Positions 20,356-28,960 of a DNA stretch of 64,000 nucleotides are shown here, one piece after another. A program made the translations under genes and the position numbers. Position 1 is the first letter of the stretch; every line of letters starts with the position of its first letter. This DNA is from Daejeonella oryzae DSM 19973 (GTDB lineage: Bacteria; Bacteroidota; Bacteroidia; Sphingobacteriales; Sphingobacteriaceae), in assembly GCF_000422945.1 (NCBI RefSeq), contig NZ_AUHA01000002.1, positions 1 to 64,000 on the forward strand. Direction: 5' to 3'. The notes under the pieces were generated by a model. It worked only from the letters and a program-made list of their open reading frames with translations. It did no database searches and had not been told where the DNA came from.

Positions 20356-21586
20356 ATTAATCAGTCAAGTGAAATCAGCCCGTATCGCATTTCTTTCTTT
20401 TATATTTTTAGTTTTTACTGTATGCAGTGCATTTGCAGAAAGTAAAAACAGAATACTTTCATTTGAATTTTATGAAGGCACCATTAATATTGAATTAGAT
20501 TCATCCATGATTGTTGAGTTCAACAATCATGTCAATGAATTATCTATACAAGCATTTTATAATTCTTTAAGCAGCGCTAAATCAGAGCCCGTTATAGCTG
20601 CACTCAAATCCTACAAAGAAAAACATCAGTTAAATGACTGGCTTTATTACCAACTCATCCGGAAAACAGCACAGCAGATAAGTCCGAAAGCAGAAAATTA
20701 CCCACGTTATACTTTATATAAATGGTTTTTTCTTTCTAAGTCAGGTTACGATGCCAGGCTTGCTTTAACAAATGATCAGATTTTATTTTATGTTAGAAGC
20801 GAGGAAGATATTTATGATATTCCGTACTATGAAACAGACGGGAAACAGTATGTATGTTTAAATTTCCATGATTATCCGCAATTGAATTATGAGAAAGATG
20901 AAATCAGGCTCATCAATATTACATACCCGGAAAGCAAAACTCTTTTCTCATACAAAATAAGCCGAATGCCGGATTTTAGGCCGGAAAGTTATTCGGAAAA
21001 ATTGTTAAAATTCAATTATCGCCAAAAGGAATATCACTTTAATGTATTGCTGAATCCGGAGGTTGAAACTATTTTCAAAAATTATCCAGGTGTAAGTTTC
21101 GAATCTTATTTCAATATTCCGTTAAGCAGAGAAACTTACGGCTCTTTAATTCCTATACTCCGCAAAAACATTAGCGGCATGAGTCAGAAAAAAGGCGTTG
21201 ATTATTTAATGAGGTTTACACGCTACGCCTTTTTATATAAGCCGGATGAATTGAACTTCGGAAAAGAAAAACGCTTATCTCCTGAACAAACATTATTTAA
21301 CGACCAGAGTGATTGTGATGATCGGGCTGCATTGTTTTTTTATCTGGTGAAAGAGATTTATAACTTACCGATGATCGCTCTTTTATATCCCACGCATATT
21401 ACCATGGCTGTTCAGTTTAATAAGCCTCTTGCAAATTCAATTACTTATAAAGGAAAAAAATATTCGATATGCGAACCAACGCCACAATCAGAGGATTTAA
21501 AAATTGGCCAAATCGATACTAAACTTAAAAATGCTGCTTTTAAAGTCGTGTATCGCTATGATCCCGTTTATTCATTTGATAAATAA
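20348..21586 (+). CDS. Secreted transglutaminase-like protein
   Basis: 412-residue protein with a signal peptide ending near ...CSAFA (about residue 30). The C-terminal third carries a transglutaminase-like core: Cys323 in QSDCDDRA, His350 in THITMA and an acidic residue in CEPTPQ. These form the expected Cys-His-acid triad. Such domains occur in periplasmic peptidases and structural proteins; the substrate is unknown. Translation starts at ATG 20348 or, if the 11-bp repeats are promoter elements, at GTG 20369, which also leaves a good signal peptide. It ends at a bidirectional terminator shared with the lipoprotein gene. Confidence 0.75.
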   Translation: MLTLISQVKSARIAFLSFIFLVFTVCSAFAESKNRILSFEFYEGTINIELDSSMIVEFNNHVNELSIQAFYNSLSSAKSEPVIAALKSYKEKHQLNDWLYYQLIRKTAQQISPKAENYPRYTLYKWFFLSKSGYDARLALTNDQILFYVRSEEDIYDIPYYETDGKQYVCLNFHDYPQLNYEKDEIRLINITYPESKTLFSYKISRMPDFRPESYSEKLLKFNYRQKEYHFNVLLNPEVETIFKNYPGVSFESYFNIPLSRETYGSLIPILRKNISGMSQKKGVDYLMRFTRYAFLYKPDELNFGKEKRLSPEQTLFNDQSDCDDRAALFFYLVKEIYNLPMIALLYPTHITMAVQFNKPLANSITYKGKKYSICEPTPQSEDLKIGQIDTKLKNAAFKVVYRYDPVYSFDK

Positions 21587-21615
21587 GGCATCTGTATAAT
21601 ACTATCCTGAATAGA

Positions 21616-21638
21616 AAAACCCGCCAAAAGCGGGTTTT
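21616..21638. terminator. Bidirectional terminator
   Basis: AAAACCCGC (21616-21624) and GCGGGTTTT (21630-21638) form a 9-bp stem with loop CAAAA between two convergent genes. T-runs exist on both strands through the stem ends. Confidence 0.85.
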
Positions 21639-21664
21639 CACATTAACTAACCAATTTATTATTA

Positions 21665-23101
21665 TTAATTAACTTTACCGGGAGCATCATAAGGCATTGC
21701 CTGCGGATCGAAATTAGCCCATGTAGCAGTCCAATCGCTCGAGCCAAAGGCACCGCGGTAAGTAACTTTTTCGAAAAACGCATCTGCAACTTTAGTATTG
21801 CTGAATAATGCGCCAGTTTCTGCAACCGATCCGGCTTTTACTGTAAAATTTGGACGACCAGCTTTGGCAGCGGCAACCAGATTTGAAGCGTATTTGTATG
21901 GATCATTCATCAGCACTTCTCCGAATTTAGCTCCGTCAAATATATTTGCAGCTCTTATAGAAGTTTCGAAATCAGCCTTGTTTTCGCCCTTAAGTTCATT
22001 ACTTTTAGCATTAGACCCATAGACGATATTGTTTTGGAATGCAAGATTACCGGCAAGGTAATTTGCTGAGGTAGCTTTTGCGACAGCTACTTTGGAATCA
22101 TCTATGTAAACACCTTCTGTGTAACCTGCAAAAATTGAATTTAAAATGCTCAGGGATGAATTTCTGCGAATTTGTGCAGCATGCTGATAATTTGCATTTA
22201 CACCGCTTAAAGAAGTTGAAGTCAATGGCCCTAAAACAGTTACATTACTAAAAACTGCATTGGTTTGAGGAACTTTAACAGATCCAGATCCATCGTTATC
22301 AGTTTCGAAACCGTTAGATCCTGAAACGTCTGCAATGGTAGGATAACGCTGAGCCACAGCAAACTGAACCTTACCTGAATAACCAAAATCTGCATCAAAA
22401 TCATCATCCAAAGCACCTATTGAAATCAGGTGCTTGCAATTTACAGAACCACCAAACCACTCATAGGCATCATCGCCAGCAAATGAAACCTGAACGTAAT
22501 CAATAGTTGTTCCTGAACCTACAGAACCGAATGTTAAACCGTTTATTTCATTATCCGGTGTAAGTGGAATTCCACCAAATTCAATACGAACATATTTTAA
22601 CGTACCTGAATTGTCTGCCGGATCAGTTCCTCCAAAAGATGCTTTACCTGCGGCATCTGTAAGAATTCCTTCGATACCCTGGCTGGTTCCCTGATTATTT
22701 GGTGCTTTACCTAACAATACGATACCACCCCAGTCACTCGTAGAACGTGCACCCACTGCCTGATTTGATGTAAATACAATTGGCTTGTCAACCGTTCCAA
22801 CGGCTTCAATTTTACCACCTCTGTTAATTACCAGAGTTCCTTTTGTAGCTTTATCGCCTTTAATAAGTGTACCCGGCTGGATTGTTAAAGTGGCTCCGCT
22901 GGTTACATTAATAATTCCCTTTAATAAATATATTTTATCTGCGGACCAGTTCGTATTGGTTGTAATATCTGTTGAAACCTCAAGAACTGAACTTACCGGC
23001 GCTACAATAATGGTATCATCTGTATCATCTACCGTACTTTTTTTACAGGCTGTAGTAAAAATGGCGGCAGCTAATGCTAATAAAATTGCTTGTTTTTTCA
23101 T
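21665..23101 (-). CDS. Cell-surface or periplasmic beta-helix lipoprotein
   Basis: 478-residue protein with a lipoprotein signal whose lipobox is TTAC (Cys19). After a linker, residues 60-130 hold turns with NVTSGATLTIQPGTLIKG and GTLVINRGGKIEAVGT. The rest repeats N/G-rich strands typical of a right-handed parallel beta-helix. No catalytic motif is recognised. It is the downstream neighbour of a TonB-dependent receptor but has its own promoter, so it may be a surface partner for nutrient capture. I do not see SusD features. Confidence 0.75.
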   Translation of the reverse strand: MKKQAILLALAAAIFTTACKKSTVDDTDDTIIVAPVSSVLEVSTDITTNTNWSADKIYLLKGIINVTSGATLTIQPGTLIKGDKATKGTLVINRGGKIEAVGTVDKPIVFTSNQAVGARSTSDWGGIVLLGKAPNNQGTSQGIEGILTDAAGKASFGGTDPADNSGTLKYVRIEFGGIPLTPDNEINGLTFGSVGSGTTIDYVQVSFAGDDAYEWFGGSVNCKHLISIGALDDDFDADFGYSGKVQFAVAQRYPTIADVSGSNGFETDNDGSGSVKVPQTNAVFSNVTVLGPLTSTSLSGVNANYQHAAQIRRNSSLSILNSIFAGYTEGVYIDDSKVAVAKATSANYLAGNLAFQNNIVYGSNAKSNELKGENKADFETSIRAANIFDGAKFGEVLMNDPYKYASNLVAAAKAGRPNFTVKAGSVAETGALFSNTKVADAFFEKVTYRGAFGSSDWTATWANFDPQAMPYDAPGKVN

Positions 23102-23128
23102 GTTAATTTTTTGATTTTATCTATATCC

Positions 23129-23205
23129 CAAAAGTATCCCTGGCAAATAACCTCAGTATAAAATCAGGGTAATGATATTGTTAAATCCTATTAAGGTTAT
23201 GTTAA
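23129..23205 (-). promoter_or_regulatory. Lipoprotein promoter with PHO-box-like repeats
   Basis: A perfect -7 box TACTTTTG (23129-23136, minus strand) lies 28 bp before the start codon, with no TTG at the -33 distance. Upstream on the minus strand are TTAAC (5' base 23205), TTAAT (23194), TTAAC (23184) and ATTAC (23173), spaced 11, 10 and 11 bp. The missing -33 box together with phased repeats suggests an activator-dependent promoter. Confidence 0.55.
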
Positions 23206-26004
23206 TTAGAATGAATAATTAAAAGATAAAGAGTAATTGCTTCCGGTTTTAAAACGGCTGATGGTTTCATCAGATGAGCCAATAGAGTATTTCTTGTTCA
23301 TATCCTTATCGAAATACAATACATTATCGTTGTTCAAAATATCATTGGCGTTAAACTTCAACTCTCCTTTTGATTTAAGAATTTTATAACCCAATTGAAA
23401 ATCGACCACATTACGAGGTGCTTCATAAACACTCGGAAACTGTTGTCCACCGGCATTGGCAATGCGTCTGCCAATACGATTGTATAATAAATTGAAGTTT
23501 AACAAATTATTTAATGCGGTATGTTGTAAACCAGCATTGATAACATATGGCGACTGACCCACCAGAGGACGTTCTTTTTCGATAATATTATCAATCTCCG
23601 GATTCTTAACTTTTGATTTGATTAATGACAGATTAGTGTAGAAGGTTGTATTCTTAAATGCTTCATTGGTACCTAAAAAAGCAAGGTTTTTTCTGTACTC
23701 CAATTCTACCCCATATACATCTGCTTTTTTAGAATTAAAATAAGAGATATCGGGTGTAGAATTAGCATCGGCAATACTGGCTTCTATTGCATTGGTAAAC
23801 TTTTTATAGAATGTGGATACCGAGAAAATCTGACCCGCTGATGGGAAGAACTCGTATCTTAAATCGGCGTTATCAATCTTGGCACGTTTTAATAAAGGAT
23901 TTCCCTGTACGTTTGCACCTCTTTCATAATCGAAATAAGTAAAGGGAGCCAATTCTCTGAACTCGGGACGGGCCAAAGTTTTAAAATAGGATGCTCTGAA
24001 ATTACTTTTTTCTGAAATGCTGTAGGTATAATTTACAGAGGGAAGTATATCTGCAAAATTTTGAGAAACCAAATTATTGGTGGTTAAAGTTTTTAATTTC
24101 AAATCATATTGTTCCATGCGCACTCCATAAACAATTCTGGATTTTGCTCCGATTTTATTATCCATCATCACATAAGCGGCATTTACCAGTGAGTTTGCAT
24201 CATATGAATCACCATTGTTATTAACTTCATCCAGTTTATATTTTCCCTGACTGATCAGATCTTCTCCAAATAAGGTTTCAATGGGGCGTTGACGAATCTC
24301 ATTATCTGCTTGTGGATTATTGGCATCAGTTTGCAGCCTTAATCCCAAAAACCTGACATCGAAATTCCGGTTGCGATAGTTTGAAGAAATACCAGCTTTA
24401 AAGTTTGCGCTATTTTTGAAGAATTTTAAAGGCAGGGAATATCCCGCTTCCGCTGAATAAACGTTCTCATTTAAGTAAGAAAACAGTCTTGCATTTTCTT
24501 TACCGATGTTAGTTACACCTGCATAATACGAATTTGGAACATCCCTGTCGGCTACGTTGCGCAGGTAATTTACTTTTCGCTGATCAGGCTGATCATTAAT
24601 TACATTTCCAAAACCAAGAGTCCATTTCAGCTTAGAGTTATTATCTCCTACTTTATGCTCACCTTCCAGGGCTGTTTTAAATAAAGATTTCTGAAGAAGG
24701 TCAAATGCATAGAATTTAACATCTCCTGTGGTTTTGTTATTGCCTGTTCGATAAGTGTACTGATCATCCAGAGTGCGGTTGTAAAGATTTTTCAGCGTAA
24801 TACGGCTGTTTTTAAAATTGTAGGCAAAGTTGGCTAAGGCTCCAACATTGGTAGAAAACTTGTATTGATCATCTGAGTAATCAAAAACATGGTATTGCCT
24901 TACTATGCCTGTATTACTGTTTTGAGAATTACGATAGGTTAAAGATAAAATAGCACCCAAACGATTATTTGTTTTTTCAAAATCCTTCACCCGGCCAACT
25001 GTAAACTGGTAATTTTGATTTAAAAAAGCATTTCCGTTACGAATGCCATAATCCTGTGGCAAAGCCTGTAATGAAGCAATATTCTTGTTCGGGCCAACCC
25101 CGTTATTTATTATCTTTCGTGTAGATGGAAAATTATTAGGTATTGATCTTAAGCCATTGTCAAAGCCAAAATAGTCAGAAGTATTTCTGGCACCGCTTTG
25201 AAAATTTTGGAAAGTTGCCTGAGAATTATAACTGTATCCCAAGCCAAATGACATAAAATTATCATCTGGTATATCTTTGGTAATTATCTGTACAGAACCT
25301 CCTGCAAAGTCTCCCGCCAAATCTGGGGTGGCGGTTTTGCTGATAATGATATTATCAATCAGATTTGAAGGAACAATATCAAATGAAAATGCTTTTCTGT
25401 TTGGCTCTGTGCTTGGCAATACACCATTATCTAAAGAAGCCGAATTGTAGCGATCAGCCAAACCACGCACAACCACAAATTTATTATCCTGAATAGTTGT
25501 TCCGCTAACTCGTTTTAATACTTCACTGGTATTTTTATCCGGAGATTTTTTAATGGTTTCAGCAGAAATCCCATCAGTTACCCGAACACTGTTTTTCTGT
25601 TTGGCATATAATCCGTTTAAACTTTCCTGTCTTGCTGTAGCAGTAATAACCACTTCGCTCAAAACCTGACCGCCGGCTTCTTCCATTACGATATCCAGGC
25701 TGGTTGTTACACCCGGGTTTACCTGTATATCTGTAATGCTTTTTGATTTATAACCAATATAAGAAAATGTTAATGCTACTTTTCCGGGAGTTAAACCTCC
25801 TAAATTATAATTACCGTCCACATCTGTCATCACTCCTTTTGTGGTACCTTCAACTTTAACGGTTAAACCAATTAAGGTTTCCCCGGTTTTTTTATCGGTT
25901 ACCTTACCTGCTATTTTACCAGTTTCCTGACCGAAAATATTCAAAGTAATTAAGGTAAAAAAGACACTTATTGCCAAAATTCGTATGATTACGTTGTATT
26001 TCAC
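23206..26004 (-). CDS. TonB-dependent receptor
   Basis: 932-residue outer-membrane receptor. It has a signal peptide (to about residue 25), a carboxypeptidase-regulatory-like domain (residues 28-110, GKIAGKVTDKKTGETLIGL), a plug domain (about 125-240) and a large beta-barrel ending in the aromatic YSF needed for outer-membrane insertion. The start is GTG at 26004, since an in-frame stop lies just upstream and no ATG fits. No SusD homologue is adjacent, so it is not a standard glycan Sus pair. Its neighbours, a lipoprotein and an OprP/OprO-like porin, together with the PHO-box-like promoter suggest uptake of a phosphate-containing substrate; this is inference. Confidence 0.93.
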   Translation of the reverse strand: MKYNVIIRILAISVFFTLITLNIFGQETGKIAGKVTDKKTGETLIGLTVKVEGTTKGVMTDVDGNYNLGGLTPGKVALTFSYIGYKSKSITDIQVNPGVTTSLDIVMEEAGGQVLSEVVITATARQESLNGLYAKQKNSVRVTDGISAETIKKSPDKNTSEVLKRVSGTTIQDNKFVVVRGLADRYNSASLDNGVLPSTEPNRKAFSFDIVPSNLIDNIIISKTATPDLAGDFAGGSVQIITKDIPDDNFMSFGLGYSYNSQATFQNFQSGARNTSDYFGFDNGLRSIPNNFPSTRKIINNGVGPNKNIASLQALPQDYGIRNGNAFLNQNYQFTVGRVKDFEKTNNRLGAILSLTYRNSQNSNTGIVRQYHVFDYSDDQYKFSTNVGALANFAYNFKNSRITLKNLYNRTLDDQYTYRTGNNKTTGDVKFYAFDLLQKSLFKTALEGEHKVGDNNSKLKWTLGFGNVINDQPDQRKVNYLRNVADRDVPNSYYAGVTNIGKENARLFSYLNENVYSAEAGYSLPLKFFKNSANFKAGISSNYRNRNFDVRFLGLRLQTDANNPQADNEIRQRPIETLFGEDLISQGKYKLDEVNNNGDSYDANSLVNAAYVMMDNKIGAKSRIVYGVRMEQYDLKLKTLTTNNLVSQNFADILPSVNYTYSISEKSNFRASYFKTLARPEFRELAPFTYFDYERGANVQGNPLLKRAKIDNADLRYEFFPSAGQIFSVSTFYKKFTNAIEASIADANSTPDISYFNSKKADVYGVELEYRKNLAFLGTNEAFKNTTFYTNLSLIKSKVKNPEIDNIIEKERPLVGQSPYVINAGLQHTALNNLLNFNLLYNRIGRRIANAGGQQFPSVYEAPRNVVDFQLGYKILKSKGELKFNANDILNNDNVLYFDKDMNKKYSIGSSDETISRFKTGSNYSLSFNYSF

Positions 26005-26026
26005 TTTTACTTATTTTAATGTTCTG

Positions 26027-26104
26027 CAAAAGTATTAGCACAATGTTATCTCCACGTTAGTTAGATATTATGTATTGATGATGTTAATGTTAAGCCAATA
26101 TTAA
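26027..26104 (-). promoter_or_regulatory. TonB-receptor promoter with PHO-box-like repeats
   Basis: On the minus strand a perfect -7 box TACTTTTG lies at 26027-26034, with no TTG at the -33 position. Upstream, half-sites with 5' bases at 26104 (TTAAT), 26093 (TTAAC), 26082 (ATCAT), 26071 (ATAAT), 26060 (CTAAC) and 26049 (ATAAC) keep an exact 11-bp period and end 10 bp before the -7 box. The middle two are degenerate. Confidence 0.55.
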
Positions 26105-26174
26105 TAAATACGGAGTATATTTAAATTCAAGGTTTTATACATGCTATCCATACATCTTAAGATAAAACCTGCAA

Positions 26175-26239
26175 TTAAGAGTAGCTTAACAATTAGTTAA
26201 CCGCGATATAATATTAAATTAATATAAGTGTTAAATTTG
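26175..26239 (+). promoter_or_regulatory. Porin promoter with PHO-box-like repeats
   Basis: TTAAG (26175), TTAAC (26186), TTAAC (26197), ATAAT (26208) and TTAAT (26219) recur every 11 bp and end 8 bp before a perfect -7 box TAAATTTG (26232-26239). No -33 box is present. This is the clearest of the arrays. It also shows that GTG 26228, the furthest possible upstream start, cannot be the real one. Confidence 0.6.
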
Positions 26240-26260
26240 CTTCCTTTAAACCAAACGGGA

Positions 26261-27466
26261 ATGGGACTAAAATTCAAAGTCGGGATAACTTTAATAATAC
26301 TATGCTTCTTATCATTTCATAATTCGAATGGGCAGGACAAACCTAAGGAAGAAACAAAATGGTATGATTCATTTACCATCAGAGGATATATACAGGCCAG
26401 GTACAATAGGCTCTTTGAAACAAATTCTAAACTTAAATGCGAACAATGCGATAAAAGCTGGGGTGAAAATGGCGGTTTTTTTCTTAGACGAGCCCGGCTG
26501 GTTTTTTCGGGCCAAATAGGGAAACAAGTATATTTTTATTTTCAGCCTGATTTCGCAAGCTCATCATCTTCTACGGGTTTAAATTTTGGACAAATACGCG
26601 ATGCTTATTTTGATATTGGTGTTGACAGTAAAAATGAATATAGATTTAGAATAGGTCAAAGCAAAATTCCTTACGGATTTGAAAACTTGCAATCAAGTCA
26701 GAACAGGCTGCCACTGGACAGAAATGATGCGCTCAACAGTGCATTAAGCAATGAAAGAGATTTAGGAGTAACTTTTTACTGGGCTCCGGAAGATAAAAGA
26801 AAACTGTTAGCCTCTGTGGTGAAAGAAGGTTTAAAAGGATCGGGTGATTATGGCGTTTTCGCTTTTGGAGTTTTTAACGGCCAAACTGCTAACAAACCCG
26901 AACTTAACAATACTTTGCATATGGTGAGCAGATTTAGTTATCCTTTTGAAATAGGCAACCAGATTCTGGAGCCCGGAATACAAGGATATACCGGAAAATT
27001 TGTTATGCCCGAGGATCAGCTAAGTCCGGGAGTAAAATATATCTCCGATCGAAATTATACCGATAAGAGAATGGCAGCATCCTTTGTTTTATATCCCAAA
27101 CCTTTCGGAATTCAGGCAGAATATAATGTTGGAAAAGGCCCGGAATACAATAAGCTCAACGATTCAGTTGAAGTAAAAAATCTGCAAGGCGGATATGTTA
27201 CGCTATCCTATTTGATGAGGAAAAACGATCAGATATTTATCCCTTTTACAAGAATACAATATTACCGTGGTGGCAAAAAGCATGAATTAGATGCTCGTAG
27301 TTATAAGGTAAATGAGTTGGAATTGGGTATAGAATGGCAGCCCCTTAAACAATTTGAATTGGTTGCGATGTATACCTTTTCATCACGCAGATTTGAAGAT
27401 AATATTAAGAGAGATAATCTTCAGGAAGGTAATTTATTGAGACTCCAGGCGCAACTGAATTTTTAA
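26261..27466 (+). CDS. Phosphate-selective porin O/P family protein
   Basis: 401-residue outer-membrane protein with a signal peptide ending at NSNGQ. The mature part begins FTIRGYIQARY, has RARLVFSGQIGKQVYFYFQPDFA and FRIGQSKIPYGFE, and ends in an aromatic residue, as in the OprP/OprO family of anion-selective porins. Start ATG 26261 was chosen because the -7 box covers 26232-26239, which excludes GTG 26228. Family membership does not prove phosphate specificity, since many Bacteroidota members are uncharacterised. It is divergent from the TonB receptor, sharing a 256-bp regulatory region. Confidence 0.85.
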   Translation: MGLKFKVGITLIILCFLSFHNSNGQDKPKEETKWYDSFTIRGYIQARYNRLFETNSKLKCEQCDKSWGENGGFFLRRARLVFSGQIGKQVYFYFQPDFASSSSSTGLNFGQIRDAYFDIGVDSKNEYRFRIGQSKIPYGFENLQSSQNRLPLDRNDALNSALSNERDLGVTFYWAPEDKRKLLASVVKEGLKGSGDYGVFAFGVFNGQTANKPELNNTLHMVSRFSYPFEIGNQILEPGIQGYTGKFVMPEDQLSPGVKYISDRNYTDKRMAASFVLYPKPFGIQAEYNVGKGPEYNKLNDSVEVKNLQGGYVTLSYLMRKNDQIFIPFTRIQYYRGGKKHELDARSYKVNELELGIEWQPLKQFELVAMYTFSSRRFEDNIKRDNLQEGNLLRLQAQLNF

Positions 27467-27497
27467 AATCTGAATTTTACTGTCAGCTTTGTAAAGA

Positions 27498-28232
27498 TTA
27501 TTTTGCCTGGATACTTTCAGTTTCTGCTTTGCTCAAAGCTCCTTTTATAGATTTGTCAACCCAGTAAACAGTGTTCTGCGCCAGACCGGTACTATGAAAC
27601 AATATAGTTGCTTGCTGGTCTACAACCACATGAGTTGGATAGGAATTAACCCCATAAAATGCAGACAGCCACTTCCCGTTTTCAGAAATATTGTATAAAA
27701 AGGGCGAAGTTTTTAAAAAGTCTTTTATCTCTGATTTTGTGTCGAGTGCAACACCAAGAAAGACCACATTGGGAATATCCTTATATTTCAACACCATTTT
27801 ATTTAATTCCGGTATTTCTTTACGGCATGGAGCACAATTGATAAACCAGAAATTAAGAACCACCACTTTCCCGGCTAATTCTTTGAGATTGAATTTATTG
27901 CCGTTCAGATCTGTTAATTTAAAATTCGGAAGCTTATTACCGGTTTTAAAAAATGATGTTTCTCGCGGCTTAGGAATAGATTCCATCCTTTTTGATTTTG
28001 TTTCCTCTGATAATTCATAAATCAGAAATTCCGGACTTTCTCCATTTATCACAAATGTTCTCATCCCGTAATTTCCGCTCTGAAACAATTTCTTCCAGAT
28101 GGCATACGGATACTGAAATCCCGTAGAATCCTTTACTATACTGTTCTCATTAAGGCTTGGCTTAGACTGAACAAGCTGAGCAGAAACGTTAAAACTAAAA
28201 AGTATAAAGAAGAGAAAGTACAGTTTTTTCAT
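27498..28232 (-). CDS. Exported thioredoxin-like protein (TlpA/AhpC-TSA family)
   Basis: 244-residue protein with a signal peptide (to about residue 18) and a C-terminal thioredoxin-fold domain (about 95-235). The redox motif is CAPC in NFWFINCAPCRKEIPEL near residue 136, and a cis-proline loop SYPTHVV follows near residue 197. Such proteins reduce or isomerise periplasmic disulfides or serve cytochrome c maturation. It is convergent with the porin gene, with 31 bp between stops and no clear terminator. Confidence 0.88.
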   Translation of the reverse strand: MKKLYFLFFILFSFNVSAQLVQSKPSLNENSIVKDSTGFQYPYAIWKKLFQSGNYGMRTFVINGESPEFLIYELSEETKSKRMESIPKPRETSFFKTGNKLPNFKLTDLNGNKFNLKELAGKVVVLNFWFINCAPCRKEIPELNKMVLKYKDIPNVVFLGVALDTKSEIKDFLKTSPFLYNISENGKWLSAFYGVNSYPTHVVVDQQATILFHSTGLAQNTVYWVDKSIKGALSKAETESIQAK

Positions 28233-28287
28233 TTATGAGTTTTGATATAATTATGGTTATTTATCATCTACAGGAAGCTTTAAAATC

Positions 28288-28824
28288 CTAATATCTTAAC
28301 CCTGCTTTTTTAAAGATAAAATGTAATAACCAGATAGGCCCTATCAGTAAAAATTTAATATCATCAAGAAAGGAAGGTTTCTTACCCTCAATTTTGTGGC
28401 CTATAAACTGTCCGATCCATGACAACACAAAAATACCAAGACAAACCTGCCACATGGGCGGCCAACCATGCAAATTATGCAGTTTCTCTAATCCTAGTAT
28501 TCCGGCAGAAAAGATCATAATAATCAGCAACATGGCATAGGATAATACCGGAGAAAGTTTGTAATAATAGTATATTGAGAAGGCAATCAGGAAAGATGCC
28601 CAGTTTACAAAACCATTATAACGACCTAAAAAATCTAAATGCGGAAAGGGAATAGCCCACACTAAACCAAATAAACTGAATACAATCAGAGGGACACAAA
28701 TCCAATGAATTAATTCGTTGGTAAGATTTTGATGACTTTCAGCATATTTATTAAAATAAACATCAACAGGGCGAATCTGACTAGTCTGCTTTGGAGATTT
28801 AGCTGCGGTATTTTGCTTTAGCAT
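28288..28824 (-). CDS. Mpo1-like membrane protein (DUF962 family)
   Basis: 178-residue protein with about four membrane helices. It matches the DUF962/Mpo1 family by PVDVYFNKYAESHQNLTNELIHWICVP at the N-terminus and GQFIGHKIEGKKPS in the C-terminal half. Yeast Mpo1 is an iron-dependent dioxygenase that shortens 2-hydroxy fatty acids by alpha-oxidation, with essential histidines of the kind seen here (His near 35, 40 and 146). Bacterial function is untested as far as I know. It is monocistronic. Confidence 0.8.
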   Translation of the reverse strand: MLKQNTAAKSPKQTSQIRPVDVYFNKYAESHQNLTNELIHWICVPLIVFSLFGLVWAIPFPHLDFLGRYNGFVNWASFLIAFSIYYYYKLSPVLSYAMLLIIMIFSAGILGLEKLHNLHGWPPMWQVCLGIFVLSWIGQFIGHKIEGKKPSFLDDIKFLLIGPIWLLHFIFKKAGLRY

Positions 28825-28880
28825 GATTTAAAGATAAAAAGATTTTGCTGACAGTAATTGACATTTTTCAATATCATTTA

Positions 28881-28923
28881 ATAAAAAAACCGAATAAAGA
28901 ATTTTTGATTCTATATTCGGTTT
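28881..28923 (-). terminator. Terminator of rny
   Basis: AAACCGAATA (28887-28896) pairs with TATTCGGTTT (28914-28923), with an inner AGAAT/ATTCT extension. On the minus strand it continues into a T-run (28883-28889). It lies 38 bp past the rny stop. Confidence 0.85.
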
Positions 28924-28960
28924 AATCGTTTAATTAACTATTTCTAATTAATCCGTTAAT

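Noticed and set aside
26228..26260. Start of the porin at GTG 26228
   Set aside because: A perfect -7 promoter box lies at 26232-26239, inside that extension, and the signal peptide begins properly at ATG 26261.
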